From Klebsormidium nitens (Eukaryota > Streptophyta > Klebsormidiophyceae > Klebsormidiales > Klebsormidiaceae): a stretch of 64,000 bases of DNA. A program made the position numbers and the translations under genes. The notes below the pieces were generated by a model. It did not search any database and was not told where the DNA came from. It saw nothing but the letters and a program-made list of their open reading frames with translations. The stretch spans positions 124,001-188,000 of the forward strand of contig DF236991.1 in assembly GCA_000708835.1 (NCBI GenBank), in the 5' to 3' direction. Shown one piece after another: positions 1-13,983 of this stretch (the stretch's first letter is position 1; each line of letters begins with the position of its first letter).

Positions 1-640
1 GGTTCTGCCAAGTTGACTAGGCGGGCTTTGCGGACTTTCTGCATACACCACGTTTGCTACCGGAGTGAGGCCGGAGCTTGTCATGCAACCCCTTTCGTTC
101 TGGATGCGAGCGAAATGAAGGCTGCAAGAAAGACCTTGTTGCTACTCGCCTCCTGTCATTCTCTCAATCTCTTACGTTCTCTGCTCCTGCCCGCAGATGG
201 AGTTCTCCTGGATGGACAAGGAAGACTGGAACACGTTCGGCGATGGGTGGACACGTGGCACCCGGGGGTCCAAGCACTGGCCGCATTAGCGTCTTTAAAC
301 CCCACAGGTAAAGAGGTAGTCAGCGTAATGCAACGAGGGTTGATGATTAAAGCGAGGTGTTCTATGTGCGCAAAAACTTGTTCGAAACTGAGGAAGAGAC
401 ATCGAGGTACGAATGGCATTTGTCTCCAGATGACATTCAAGAATTTTTACGGGTCGGACTTGCGCGACCACTCTGGCGCAACGAGCTTGGTCCTGTGATA
501 AAGTGTCCTTTAGGGTATGCCTACCACTCAAACGAGAAGGGCGTTGACAGAATGATTGCTCCAAGGAGTTCAGTACGGAGAGATGGATTACCATCGTCCG
601 TGTTTCTATAGAGAACATTACTTCGCACTGTCTGCGATGC

Positions 641-674
641 CACTTTCATTGAGATGTCACTTTCATTGAGATGT
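641..674. repeat. 17-bp perfect tandem duplication
   Basis: CACTTTCATTGAGATGT occurs at 641-657 and again at 658-674 without a mismatch. Confidence 0.97.
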
Positions 675-3434
675 CCATCTGATGCGCTTTCTGCGGCAAC
701 AGGATCTTCCGTGCGTCGTTACTTAAATAGGCTGCTTTTATCCTCGTTGGCCATGATAGAGAACCCGGGCTTCTCTTGGCACAGGTAATGGTAGCCATTG
801 CTGGAGCAAAGCGAATACCAAGCAACTTAGGTGTCTGTTTCTTCTGATAAGTGCACCCCGGGACAGAATCGCAAGCAAACCACACACCTTATACACTTAG
901 TACGAAAGGCAATGTCGCTTTCAAAGCTTCCATTCACCACCCCTCGTATCGCCTGCCATCGCTGCGCACCGGCAAGTTGCACCAGTTACGCAACTCCTAG
1001 TCATCCTCAAAGCCTGCTCATGTGTAGTCCGCGCGCGTCAGGTCAAGTACGTTGGATGAATGTGACTCTCCGAAGCTTGCATCCTTGCACACGACGGTCC
1101 TTCGCTTCTGTATATTTTGTCAAGATCTACACGTGCACCGCTTCAGGTGGCAAGGACGACGGGCTGAGTTTTTAAAGCTTACAAGCAGGTATGGTACGTG
1201 CCGGTAGCCATCTACTTTTTTGTGTCTAGATTTGCTTCTGAATTCTTCGAAGTCTTGCCTCTTCTTCAGTTAACGCCTTTAGAGGCTTGCCCTTTGCGGA
1301 GTCAACTCGACTTGGCAGTTGTGCTCGATATCCAGATCGTTATGAACCATATTAATTTGGAGGGCTGTTAGAGCCCCAATTCTTGTTGCCAGTCGGGTAT
1401 CAGCTCGTACACTTCTCAAAATCAACCGTGACTACATAGACCATGCATGCTTCTGGGTTTGCTGCCACTTTCGTGGATCGGATTAGTCCAGGGTTATGAG
1501 TCTTGTGTTGAGTTGAATGCAGGTATCTTTTTGGATCTGCATGGTTGTTGTGACGTACCAGGCGGAAGTTCTCTCACTGGGTTGGGCATTAGTACGTTCT
1601 TATGAATCGCATGCTCAATTGTGTGACACCCAGCCCCTTGGAGTTGTTTTGTTTGGTGCTTCCCTAATGATGTGCTCGTCGGCAGTGCTAATCGGCTAGC
1701 ACTCGTGATTAGTTTTGATTACCGCGTGAGACGCTTGCTTTTCGAGGGCAGATGAGCAGGATCTAATCCTGCTTGGTCCACAAGCTCGCCGAGGCATGTT
1801 TCGAGTTCCGCAGCCCTCAAATCTGCTTCTGATGGTGTTGCCACAGAGCGTATTATCTAGTACTCGATGCTATCAACATCGCGGCCTTTGGACACAAGCC
1901 TTTAAATTGTGATTCGATTACATCTATCTCCGAGGGCTGATTATCGCCCGCTTTGGAGTATGGTAGCTTTCTGTGTCTGCATGCGCTCAATATTAATAGT
2001 CACAAAAATCTCGATTCAAAGCCGGTGTCACAAAAGAGATGTCATTAAAGCGCACTGGCGTTTCTGCAATAGAGCAATGTTCACGACCCCTTGTCTTCGA
2101 CGTTTTCCGAACCAAAGGAGAGTCTGCACGGCGATGATAAAGGAGAGAGCGACGTTTGCCAATCGTCACTGATCCTTGAACGTGTTTGATGCCCAAAAGC
2201 TTCGTGACAAAAGATGCAGGCGGGCGACCTGGTTGAAATCCACACTACGTTGCGTCTCAATTGCCTTGTTCTCTTTTCACAGTGAACCCACTTTACAAGC
2301 ACTGATTGAGCAACTTCGTGACCTTTGATCATGCACTGGTCGGTTCCTCAGCCTTGCATTGGCAACTTCAATCGAGCCTTGGTATGGACTTGCAGCTAGA
2401 CGCCTTGCCTTTGCGCACTTGCTTTCCCGTATTTGGGCTTGTGGGGCTGCTTTGCTGCCTCTTTGAGTTTATTGAGCGCTCGAAAGTGCTGCGTTGAAGC
2501 CACTAGTTCTGGGCTGATTGACGAATTTCGCGGAGAGCTTCAGAGCTCTTGGCTATTACTGGGCGCCCAACAGCGAACGTGTCTAAGATCGAGAAATGAT
2601 ATGAGTATGTGTGACCCATCTTGGCTATGATGACGGTTCAAAAGGCGGGAAGCCCAGTGCTCGTCGTATGCGTATCTCGTGGCAGTCACTGTCCTTACGA
2701 TCCGCCTTCACTTATCTGCTGTTTTGGACTCTCAATCTGCGCGAGCCTCAGCAATTCTTATGTATACAAGTTGTCCTTGACGTCGGCCCTTGAGCTCGTG
2801 TTAGTCGCCGCTTCCATCCGCAGATCGTCCTTGGAGATGCGGAGCAGAGTTCTAGCCACTGCCTCCTCTGATCCACCGGCTGGGAACGGCTAAAACATCG
2901 ACTGTTGTGCTCTGTGGCTGCATACTATAGTTACCAGATTTTCAGTGATGCATGATTAGAGCTGTAAAATGGTCAGAGTTGGCGACCTTACAGCGTCCCC
3001 GCGATCTCTGACCCCGATTCAAATCCCAGTGCAGACGCGCAGGTCCAGACGTCTGTGATAATGTACCATGCGCGTCTTGTTACTGCCTAGCTGCCGCTCT
3101 ATCACGCATCTTTGAACATCAAACTGCATTCAAACAGCTTGTCGAGTCGGTAAGTTAAGGTAGCCGGCACCCAAGGTTAGTTTCTGTGGCAGCGATCGCA
3201 CTTGTTTGGGGTTTGTGTCCGCCCCAACGGTTGTCTTCCCCGACTTTTTCATGAGCCACTGGTCTCACAGCGTGCATTGTTCAACAAGCATTCATTTCTT
3301 GACAAGTGCAGTCTTTTAGTGTCCCTCTTTGCGAGGACTGCTTGTATTTAGTTCGTACAAGCAATTTTTTGATATCTTCTGTATGCACATCATCTCGCAG
3401 TTGTTCGATTATAAACCTTTATAAGTTGCCTTCA

Positions 3435-3473
3435 TATGTAGCCTTTATATGTAGCCTTTATATGTAGCCTTTA
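3435..3473. repeat. 13-bp tandem repeat, three perfect copies
   Basis: TATGTAGCCTTTA occurs at 3435-3447, 3448-3460 and 3461-3473. Confidence 0.97.
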
Positions 3474-4351
3474 TCATAAAGCTTGAGCAGTATCAGAGTG
3501 CCTTTACGAGCTTGCTGGTTACAGTCTGATTGAAATCTTGCAGGGTCTATGTACCCGCTATAAGTGCGGCCCGCTTCGTCTCTTCGTTTGTACCGCCCTC
3601 CTTCTAGCTTGTAACCGCTTGTTTTCCGCTTTCCTAAAATTACTATCTTGCGAGATGCATCCTTTATGGAGGGTCGACTCCTAAAAGGTGCTTGGGACAA
3701 CAGCTTGAAATTCAAGATTAGTCTCGGCGGGTACGGGTACCCCAGCGTTGAAAGGACGACAGTAAAAGGTTCTTGAATCGGAATGTTACTATGGTTGGTA
3801 GTCGGTGAACGTTGTGTTGAAGGGTTTGCAACGATCTGGGCCTCGCAGTCTGCGCTTACACATGCTGCAGTGCGTACCAAGCATGGCTTGACCTTTGATT
3901 CTCTACAAGTAATCTCACTTTTGACGTCCAGCCTCAACCGAGGAGCTATAGCAGGCACCGGTTGGGTCGCTGAGTGGCGTTTCACAATTCTGGGCGCTTG
4001 AGAGTTTTTCCTCAAAGAACATGTCTTCTGGCGAAACCACATTCTCGGGGGTTTTATATATGAATCATTTGTTGCGTCCGTGGCGATGATTGCGGGTCTG
4101 GCAAGGTTTAATGCCATGATTGCTCCTACCATAGATTGATATGTTGCCCGGACAAAAGCTTCTGCATCCAGAACTCTCATCCGACTCAATGCCATGGCCT
4201 GGTACTGCCAAAATCTTAATTCCGCCACATAGCAACCTCTGCCAGACATTTCTCGCATACCATAGCGTTTAAGCATCGAAGAGTGGGTATGCGCACAACT
4301 CCAGGCTAACGAACCGAAAGTGGCTTGAGGTTTGTTTGGAAGGATCCTCAC
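3458..4351 (-). CDS. Hypothetical 297-aa ORF, unrecognised
   Basis: This is the longest uninterrupted frame in the window (ATG 4351 to stop 3458). At near-even base composition a chance ORF of this length is expected well under once per window, so it is listed. Against it: no recognisable motif, amino-acid use close to translated non-coding DNA, no signal peptide or repeats, and its end runs into the 13-bp tandem repeat. I cannot assign a function. Confidence 0.2.
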   Translation of the reverse strand: MRILPNKPQATFGSLAWSCAHTHSSMLKRYGMREMSGRGCYVAELRFWQYQAMALSRMRVLDAEAFVRATYQSMVGAIMALNLARPAIIATDATNDSYIKPPRMWFRQKTCSLRKNSQAPRIVKRHSATQPVPAIAPRLRLDVKSEITCRESKVKPCLVRTAACVSADCEAQIVANPSTQRSPTTNHSNIPIQEPFTVVLSTLGYPYPPRLILNFKLLSQAPFRSRPSIKDASRKIVILGKRKTSGYKLEGGRYKRRDEAGRTYSGYIDPARFQSDCNQQARKGTLILLKLYDKGYI

Positions 4352-7300
4352 TCTGGCACGCTGCGCGTTAAGCCAGCCATCGATTAAAGGTCCACGGCTT
4401 TAAACTCACACGAAATGTTTACCCCTGTCTCTCAGCCGCTTTGTCAGTATCCTTCGCTTGAGTCGCCCGTTTTGGTTGTCCTCAAGCATGGCAGGAAAGG
4501 CATTGAATCCTTAGCTAGGCGAATATCCTGCGGTCGCCAGACCCTATTATTTACCCCCTCTTCTAGCTGCTGCTCATGCAAAATGATCTGGAAACCTATG
4601 TCCGGCAGTGATACGAGCCGGCAATTGACTCTGAAGGGGTTATGACAACGTCCAGCTCTTGTGAGCCAGGCAGCGCAGCTGGGGTTGCAAAAAAGGAGAC
4701 ACACCAACGAACGCGTGTCTACGTTCTTCGTCCCCCGTCTTTCATCTCAAATCGTCTCTGTCACCCACGTCGCACTTGGTCTACGTCACCCTTCCGGTGT
4801 CACGAGTGCAGAAGCCAACGCCGTAATTGCTTACGATGGGACCGACATTCGGCTTAGGAAAACCGTGGTACTTCGCTTCGGTTTTGGCAGAGTGGGTTGT
4901 TGCAGCGTGGCTATGACAGGCACCTTTGTTAGCTCGCCATGCTCTTTTTGGCGACCACAGGGCGTTCGCTGACGCCAATCTCCTTCAGCGAGTTGATGAT
5001 TGCGCCTGTGCAAAATTCGCTAGCAGTGGATCGTAAAACTCTCTTTTCTCCTTAATTCACGTGCATGACTTTGAATCCGCTGTTGCTTTCAATCGTTCAG
5101 GCTCACAGTCGTTTAGCCGCAATCAAAGGCTGATCATAACTGAGCTTGCGAAGGCGTCTTTCAATACGGCTGATGAATTTTTTTCGTCTTGAGAAAATTC
5201 CCGCCACGTCCTCTTTTGCTGCTCAGGCTTTCCGAAAACGACCGCAATGACTGATTCTCGCTTTGCAAGTTGGCAACGCTCGCTCCGTGGGTGTTATCGG
5301 ATTGCGGTCCAATGGTGTTGTTTCGCGAAAAAAGTAGAGGCTTCGCTTCTTGTAAGGCTTCGTCAAAGTCGTTGGATTTTATTTGACCGTACGACCATCG
5401 ACCCTGAATCCCCTTACTTTTCGGGTTCTCGCGTCACTTGTCCACTTGCGCACAAGCTTGTTTGGCCGCTGAAGCAGTCGGATCAGCAGCATTCAACAAT
5501 CGGCCTTGCAACGGCCAACACTGCAACTGTTTTCAGTATCGCGACCACTCGTATCGTTGACCCTCTTAGCAATCTGAACTGGCAGATTAACTATCTTACA
5601 TAGCTGCTTCAGTTGATGGCACGCCCGCATCATTTATTTGCAGTTCAATGGTAGGAAGAACCGGCCGCGCGCGGAAGTGCTGGCCGCAAAAGCTTGTACA
5701 ATATGCCTCTTTCATTATTAGCCAGGGCAAGGACGAAAACTTGGGAACATTGTCGCCCACAGCAAGTATGATGATAGACTCCGACGCCCACATTGAGGTC
5801 TACAAGTGTCCGGTCGTTTCCGCTCCTTGTGCTGCAGCTATCTCAAACAGAGTGCACAGCTGTTCAAAGTAGTCTCACTTACGGGACTCGAGGTGGCGGT
5901 CACCATTTGATTCTCGCACCAGGCTGCCTCGAAGTTTCTGGAGAGCACTTCGACGATCAAATCCGCGGTATGCACTCACACGTGAAAGAAGTAGCTGTTC
6001 GAATTGCTTCCTGGATACATCAACTTTGCACGTCCCTTGACGCCGGACAGCGTGTGTTGGTACTTGTGGGCCGTGTCTTGGTAGCAAGAATGACGCATGA
6101 GGCGTTTTGCTGCGCACTATCGGTAAGGTCCAAAGCTGACCCTTCCTCTGAAGCCTTGCCGGGGTCTAGAGTGCTGACTGGTTGTGATTATGAAGTGGAG
6201 AAAGGGCTCATGGCCCAGCGCTTACTGGATCTTTGATGCAATCATCGCGTTGACCCCTTTTTAAGAGCTTGCTGGCTACGTCTCTTTGAAGCTTTTCAAG
6301 GACTGTTGGCAGCTTTTGCAGCCCTCGCGGCCGTCTCACCTCTTTCTCCCAAGTCAGTCTAGGGGCCGCCTCGCTGCGTAACCGTTCAAACTTCAGATAC
6401 TTATATTTTTCGAAACATACCACCGTTCTTCTGTAAGTCGATCCTGACTCGGACGTCAAAATTACTTGGTTGGTTGTTCGCGTGGCCAGTTTTCGGAGCC
6501 CATAGAGAGGCTAACTCCGCAATGATACAGGCACCGGTCGGACTCTGACTCAAAGGGTCAACGCTGACCAGCCCTCAGCCCACTCTGAAGCCAGGCCGCA
6601 CAGCTCTATAGGGATGCATGGAGAGGCGTTTTGCAGCTAGAATCACTGCTCGCTTCATTAATATTGGTCGATGCATATTCCTCTCCAGTCGATTGTAATC
6701 CTGTACCTTAAAACGCTTGGCTGTCTTCGTTACCTTGTGCGTCGAAGCAAGACATCCCAAAGTCGTCTATGCGAAGCATTGAACCGTCAAGGTCATGAGC
6801 TTCACCATGACGCAAATGGTATGGCGCTAGCGTTGGTGTATACCATAATTACATGCTCGTCGATTGCTGCTGAGTGGCTATGATTGCATCTTGGGAGCCA
6901 CGGCTCCCAGTGGAAGTTGGAGGGTCTTGACGCCGCCGTGTTTTTCAGGTCCAATATCCACCGCGCTGTAGTAGCGGGTGGATTCATCAATTCAGTCCCC
7001 GTAGTTCGTACAACCTTTTGCGTATCACTCTAGATAAGAACTTGGTATGGCTCTGAGTACTTCCGGTTGCTACACCGAGAAGCAAATGGTTCAAGTTTTC
7101 AAAAAGCTTCCCCATTTAGAAATCTTAAAATGCTTTATCTCGTCTCGGACGTCGACGCGTAATCACATTGATCTGCTGTGCGGCCGGGTTCAAAAAACTG
7201 CAGCAACCTCATTAGAATTCTCTTTCGCTGGCAAGGACGGATGGCGTGGATCGTACGACCCAAGTATTCTTACCTTGTAAGATTATTCTGCCGCCCTCTG

Positions 7301-10300
7301 TGAGACCGTGCCAAGTCCTTTTGCTCAGGGGATGCGTCCGACTGGATTTTTCGGACTGCATAAAATCCACAATCTGCACTTTTTGACACGCTCGTCAATG
7401 TGCATCCCCGTACGTTTTGAATACTGGCCCAATGACGGTATGCGTGGCTGAAGCTCGTATCGAACTGGAAAGTTGCATACGGAAAAGAACTCCCTCTTAG
7501 AGTTTCTTCTGAAATATTTTGGCCGGCAACTATGCTGCAACTCGCTGTGCTTCGACAACTCTCCGATTGTGAATCAGTTATTCCGCATGGCAGGCGTCCC
7601 TACATATCTCAGATTCGGCCGTGACACGTCCTTCTGTTGGTGCCGTCTGTTTCTTTATGGAGCCTTGCCACGGATTGCACCGTCTTCTAAAGGTGCGTGC
7701 TGATGTGGGTTTAAGTTGTATCAGCGGGCAAAATTATAGCACGGTGGATCTTGATTGACTGTTTTCCATGAGTCCGTCTTCCCGTCACGTGCTTCTTGAG
7801 TTTGGTGCGCGTTTTTGGTTGAGGCTTTGTTTTTTTTCAAGGAACTCGAATCAATAGTCATGACTATCAACCAGATCCTTTCCGTCCCTTTGTGCGACCC
7901 CGCCACGTGTTTCAGCACCGGAACAGACCCGAAGAGTCTTCTGTGCGATGGCCGACCTAATCGAACAGCGCACTTGCAACTTCGGCTTGTCTTTTCGGAG
8001 CCTGCCGCCTCGTACATTCATGCCGGCTGTGAATAAGAAGTTGGGCGAGTGTGTCCCAAAAACGTTGTCTCACTCTGATGCCGTCCTTGTCTGTTTCTGC
8101 TCCTGACTTTTCATCCGCGGACCGCAGCACACCGGCCGTGTTCAAAACGTCCACGTGCCAGCTTCAGTCTTTCAAACCTCCTACTGCTACGAACCTGAAC
8201 TTCGCCTGGGGCTCGGCCCGTTCCAAGCCGTCAAGGAAACCTAATAATTCCATGCGAAATGTCAATTCGACCTGCGCCGGCCTACGGTTTGATCAAACTT
8301 TCCGGCTACGAACTTATCCTTTCTAATCTTGCCGATCCCTGCAAAGCAATCGTACTTGACATTTCTTAGATCTACAGCTATATACACGAACGGGATGCGA
8401 ACTAAAAGATCCGATGTCACCTACACGTAGGGCCGCTTCTCCTGTCTCTTGCATACGGTGTTTTAGCGCGGCAAGCCAGAAGCAGCAGCAGCTGTGGCGT
8501 CTTCTTTGTGTGCTGTTAACTTCTAACGAGCACGTCGTACTTACTTGGCATTGATCCAGCAACCCGCATGGGGCGTTCTGTCTTCGCCTCAACGCTCATG
8601 ATCCTCGTTCTTCTCTGCGAGCCACCTTGAGGCGTCCGAAAAAGCCAGAAGGTATTCATAATCCCCAGTACCTTGTAAAAGCAACGGAAATGCTGCCCGA
8701 CCCATCGTGATACTGCTTGGTGCAAGTCTAACACGCAGAAATGCATCTGAGCTTCGACGAACGTCGGATACCTCCTAAGCCACGAACTATCAATCCGTGC
8801 GGCAGCTTTAGCTGCCTACCCAAACAGATTGGAAGCTCCCGTCGACCGCTGCCAGTGAACATGGTCGTCTTACTTTTCTTTTGAGATCACCGCATGGCCG
8901 GGCGGCGCGCAGCCGCAAAAGGCAATGAAGGTGCCGTTTATGCTTTGATATGTCCCTAAGTCGAACAAATACCACAGGGTTTTGCCATTCTCCACCGTCG
9001 TTACGTGCAGAGGCGCTCGCTCGACCCGTTCACCGCGCACCCCCGCCGCCGGGACCTGTCCATGTTCATAGTCCGCGCGCGTCAGCCAGCTAGAGCCACT
9101 GAGAGCAACCCCTGGAGGCACCATGTCCACAGAAAGCTTCAGCCGGCGCTGAAGCAATTGTGAACTTGAATTCGTGTGCTTTACGTTTGTAATGGGCGCG
9201 GTGAGCTTTTGGGCAGCGATTGATCCGCCGGTCTGAGGTGTCCTTCGCCTCATCACTGGACGTGTTATACTGAGCCGTTCTAAATCTGGTTGCAAATTTT
9301 TACGAGGGCCGAGGGAAGGCGGCTTCTACCCGGCCCATAGCCTCTTATCCGCTTTCTTTGCTACTCGCTCGAAGTGGTCTGCCTAAGTTGTGTGGAAGCT
9401 TATATCATCGAGTTTTTGAATTTTGCGCCGTCTCGAGTCCACGACAGCCTCGTTGTTTGCCAGGCCACGAGTCAAAATGGTACCGGATCCTGTACAAACC
9501 TTCAAATGCACTTCGGAAGTCGAATGTACAGCACGTGTCTCAGGTTCTCTTCTTTTATCTTCTTTGAATCTTACTTCTGCTTCGTAGTCTGTGTATTATC
9601 ATGATGGTCGAAGCTTTGTTCCTTCCGGCATGCCATTCTAGGGTCAAGCCGGGAAGCGGGATGACCTTGACTCTATACTGAACACAGGCCTTTCCTCTGC
9701 TTCTAACATCGCCGTTCCAATACGAATCAATTGCAGTGAGACGACCGATTTAGCAGCAGATCTACCGCCTCGTTTTGCGGCACGCGCCCCTTGAACTCTT
9801 TCTCGCCGTCCGTGATCTGAGCTCATAAATTGGGAGAATGTCCCAAAGGACGAGTGCTATTGTGATGCCATGCTTATCACTAGCTCATCCTGCCCTCTGA
9901 TTTGTGTTGCCCATGAACTGCTTTTGATCGGATCGCTTAAATACTGTGCCATGATGCGGTCAGTTGACTAGTTCTTCTGCAGCCCCTTTTTTTTGGATAA
10001 AGGGTTTGCTTCTAGCTTTCCCGGCTCTTGTTCAAGGAATTTGTATGTTAACCAGTATGCCAGGATCCGTCTTTGATCTGGAACTTTTTTTCATCTTTTC
10101 TATCTTGGTATTTTCTAATTCTCCGGCTCCCTGCTAAACGATCTTCCAATGGACGTTTCGCTGCGGAGGAAAACGAGTGTCGATCACTAAATCAACGAAG
10201 CCCGGTGCAACCGATTGGCTTGGTCAAGCTAGACACAGGATGGAAGGCGCACGTGGCCAGGGGCTGCTGCCGCCGGCCGGCCAGACATCAATTGCAATTG

Positions 10301-10496
10301 TCCCTTTTGATGCCGTACTCACTTGAGTCGATTGCTGCTGAGTGGCTAAGATTCTAGTCGTGGGAGCCACGCCTCTCAGAATTTTGCGGCAATACTGAAG
10401 CCACCTTGGTGACCAGAACACACGCGGGTCCGCACCCCTTGTGATAACTGTCTAGTAGTGAATCCTGTCATATGATTAACATGCTACAAGATTGAT

Positions 10497-10570
10497 AACT
10501 AGTCTCTGTATCTGTATACAGAGATATCTGATGACCAATCTCTTTATGTGTATACAGAGATTTCTGTATC
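10497..10570. repeat. Two tandem hairpin-forming units
   Basis: Two copies of about 45 bp each carry an inverted pair: TCTCTGTA...TACAGAGA in the first and TCTCTTTA...TACAGAGA in the second, each followed by T(A/T)TCTG. Either a short inverted repeat or a structured RNA stem. Confidence 0.75.
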
Positions 10571-12137
10571 TTTAAATCTCCGGAAGTTCTGTCCATATGC
10601 ATCTCCCACGAAATGAAACGTGCTGTTGCTGTTAGTTCTTTGGTTGTTAAAGTCCTGAAAGCAGATGACTTGGCCTGTAAGAGACTTTCCTTTTTCCAAA
10701 GTCGGGTGCTGTTTCCCTCTCGTCGAAATCTTGGACGTCTGTTGCGACAGCACTCTGCTTTGCTGAAGCGGTTCCAAACGCCGCAGGAGACCTCGTTGCT
10801 ATCTTTACTCGCTGGCAATGATGGCTTGCTTGGGCTGCACGGCCCAACTACTTGCTCGGATGTTACCATCTGACACCGTTTATCCGCTTGTGTATGCTCC
10901 ATTTTTCAAACGATTGCTTCTCAATCTGCTCTGGACTACATTGAATACTACTGTTTGGCACGCGCATGCCCAGTACGCAATTCCAATACAGGCCCGTACG
11001 TTGACAATACACATGGCGATGAGTCTGTGCCGAGGCCCCGAAGCTTGTACCGAATTGGGAATGGGCAAGAGGTCTGACGTCATCGGAACTTTCTTCTGCG
11101 ATTTTGATCTGATAGGGCAGCCCTGCTAAACTTGTGCTTCGACCAATGTCCGGTTCTCAATGACGCACTTTCTCTCATCGCGGCCATGCTTATCTTTAGA
11201 AACCAGCTTCAAGTTCACCAAAACGTTCTTTGTCATGTCTTTTGCTTTTAGTGCCGTCCTGATCTACCGCTCAAAAGACTGAGGGTCTTGACTCTGTCGT
11301 GCGTCGCACATTGGTAGCTACCGTGCAAAGCTTGGGCGATCTACTCGGCCCGTTTTCTCTAGTCCATTAGCGTATCAGTCAAGTTTTCGGGGCTGGCGCC
11401 CAGTGCAGGCAATCCAAAACAGCATGGTTATGTCGAAGAAGTATCTGTGTTTTTCGCAGTAGTTCTACAATGTCCCGGGAATTTAGGGAGATGGACGTTT
11501 GATGCGCTGTTGGACATTGAATGATCAGCACGGGCATGCCTGGGGCATTTTCCGCCTCAATAAGTGCCGTCCTCAAAAAACTGAGCCTTCAATTCTTTGC
11601 AAGGACTTTGAAGCCAAGGCACGTGTCACTACCCGTTCCACCAGTTTCAGTGCTCTTATAAATGTTTTGAATCGCTCGAGCTCTGAGAATGTCGTTCACA
11701 TGAGGAATAGAAGTTGTGACCAACGAAGAATATTGAAGAGCGTTTGCGGAAGGTGACAAGATGACCTGATAAATTGATTGCCCTACCAGAATCTGCCCTG
11801 CCTTGTCAGCTTGCATGCAAGTCTACGACCGTACGTTATTTGAACGGTCAGAGTATCAGCATGCGTGTCTTTCTCTGCTTCCTCCATCCGCCTTAAAAGG
11901 TGCTGCTTCCGGTGCAAATCGATCAGGGTTTTCTGTCTGCAGCTTTGTAACCTCCGACGATGATAAGAACGACCTTGGGGCTTTCACACTGAGTTTTCGT
12001 GCTACTTCTAAGGTCGCCACTCCGTCATAAAATAGCACCGGTACGGTACGGTGAACTGCTGAATCCTTGTTGCGATGGCCCACTGCCGACTTTGCTTGGG
12101 TTCTGCAGTGTGCACGGGTACAGCCTTGTACCTTGCT

Positions 12138-12195
12138 GGTGGTGATGACGTAGATATTGGGCAAATGTCCCAAATGTCTTTACGGCTCTGACGCC
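12138..12195 (+). ncRNA. Box C/D snoRNA-like unit with canonical boxes
   Basis: GGTG (12138-12141) pairs with CGCC (12192-12195). Box C GTGATGA is at 12142-12148 and box D CTGA at 12188-12191, each directly abutting the stem. The internal hairpin TTGGG/CCCAA (12157-12161, 12169-12173) has a 7-nt loop. It is short (58 nt) for a plant C/D snoRNA. I saw no obvious rRNA complementarity upstream of box D, but could not search. Confidence 0.5.
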
Positions 12196-12868
12196 CCCTT
12201 TGGCTCTCTTTGCTCCTAAATCTGCCACCCGTTGGCAGCTGTGCAAGTTCCGCGATTGCGTCGACCAACTGTGCTCCGTTATTACTTCCCCGAGCCAGCC
12301 TTTGAGTTTTCCAACACTAGCTTCTTCAATAGTGGGCGTTATCAGCCCTTCGCCAACAGGTGGACGGTCGGCCCCTTTCCATAGCAGGCCAAGGGACCTC
12401 TCCAGCGCGCGCCTGTAATAAAGCCTACGGCTAGTTACAATCTGTTCGTTATTTTCACCTATAGACCTGTTTTCTTCCATATCCAGTGCCTTCGCAAACA
12501 CAATCTTAGAATCAGCCGGGACAAATTCACGGCTGTTTTTCTTTGTGGAGAATAAGCAACGTCGAAGAGCTGTGGACATTGCCATGCCAGAATCAACTTA
12601 ACCTTCTTGACAGCTTGAGTACATTCGAATTGGTACATTCGGCGGTCGTATAGAAGTGCAGCACATGCCCGATATACTACTCCTACATTTGAGTGCTGCT
12701 TCCTAGATTCAATAGAGACGAAGCTTCGGTATCTCTTTGATATTGCACACTGACAAAGATGACATTGGGTGTGGTACCAAGAACCTCTCCTGAACACCGA
12801 GGCTAAATTTCAAAGTTTCAGAATCCTCGTTCGATACGCAGAACACAGTCAGCAAAGTCATTCCTCCG

Positions 12869-12948
12869 TTTGCTGGCAAGGATGACAGCGCGGTCTGGGA
12901 GGGAAAATGGCCCATGCACGCGATGGTTTGCTGGTCTGAAGTCACAAA
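12869..12948 (+). ncRNA. Box C/D-like unit with extended stem
   Basis: TTTG-(C)-TGGC (12869-12877) pairs with GTCA-CAAA (12941-12948), an eight-pair stem with one wobble and one bulged base. AGGATGA (one change from box C) and CTGA (12936-12939) sit inside it. The internal TGGG/CCCA pair is at 12896 and 12910. Confidence 0.45.
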
Positions 12949-13917
12949 CTGCTCAAATACCTCTTCAAAGCCCCACCTTCAAGTTGTGGGCTGATATATG
13001 CTTCGAAAGAACTCTCTGTCTGAGTACCGCGGCAATTTAAGTTTAATTAGGGGTTCGAGCTTTGGAACAGATTTGCCCCAAAGTGGGTGTTTTTCCGCGG
13101 CGAACTGAAACCCGCGCGCTTGTGGCTCACATACGCGTTTGGAACCCACTTGTCGGAAAATGCTGTCAATTTTGAAGTGCGCGCAGTAACATATCCCTTG
13201 CGAGAACTTAAAGCATTGCGGCTTGCGCTGTGCGACGAAACTGTGCTCGGCGCGACACGCGCACAGACCCGTCGCTTGCCGGTGCGGCCGCATTTGCAAT
13301 ACTTGCGATTCGACTCGCCCGTTCGTGTCTTCTTTCAAGTATGCCAGAGTAGCCTGGCCCAGCAATTCACCGGAAGAAGCGGTCTACTCTAGCTCTGTCT
13401 GCCTTCTTATCGTCGTTGCCTCATCATTCTTCGGACCACTGTCTGTTTTCTTTCTCTGTTTGTGCACATATTCCGGAGCCCTCCAAACATTCTAGCGTTT
13501 AACGGCAGTGATCAATACCGCCAACGAATGACTCCTAAGGTGTCATGACGATGACGTGGTCCAAGGTTCTGAAGCCAGACAGCGCAGCCTCTGGGGCTAC
13601 ACGGAAGGACGAGCGACCTGTCCTAAGAACGTGTGAGTAGTATTCGTCTGTTGGGCAATTCTTTCCCACCGTTTACGTCGGCGCTGGCAGTGATCGAGGA
13701 CCCTGCCGGAGGCGTTCCTTGCCTCAGAAGCACTTGACTGAAGGTTTTCGGAGCCTTGCCACTTTTTGCACAGTCTGGTACCAAGATTAGTAAGATCTTA
13801 CCTGCCCAGCTTTTCGTTTGTTAGCTTCCTTTGAACAACCTGTATCATTAAGCGATGGCCGACCTTGCAGCGCACTGTCGCTTGGCCTATCTCAAGCGCC
13901 CCTCCCTCGTAGTTGCC

Positions 13918-13983
13918 TGGCCGTGATTAAGTAGAGGCTGGGCAAATGTCCCAAGGAACCGTCCTTCTCATAGGCTGATGCCA
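13918..13983 (+). ncRNA. Box C/D-like unit
   Basis: TGGC (13918-13921) pairs with GCCA (13980-13983). GTGATTA (one change from box C) is at 13923-13929 and CTGA at 13975-13978. The internal hairpin TGGG/CCCA encloses CAAATGT, the same loop as the unit at 12138. Confidence 0.45.

Larger units (their letters stand above)
1..8023. other. No supported gene; sparse degenerate repeats
   Basis: No exon with a recognisable family motif was found. Fragments resembling heads of the snoRNA-like units occur (GGCAAGGACGACG at 1147, GGCAAGGACGG at 7223) and one fuller unit at 6875-6934. GTCGATTGCTGCTGAGTGGCTA, the 5' flank of that unit, recurs at 10327. Confidence 0.5.
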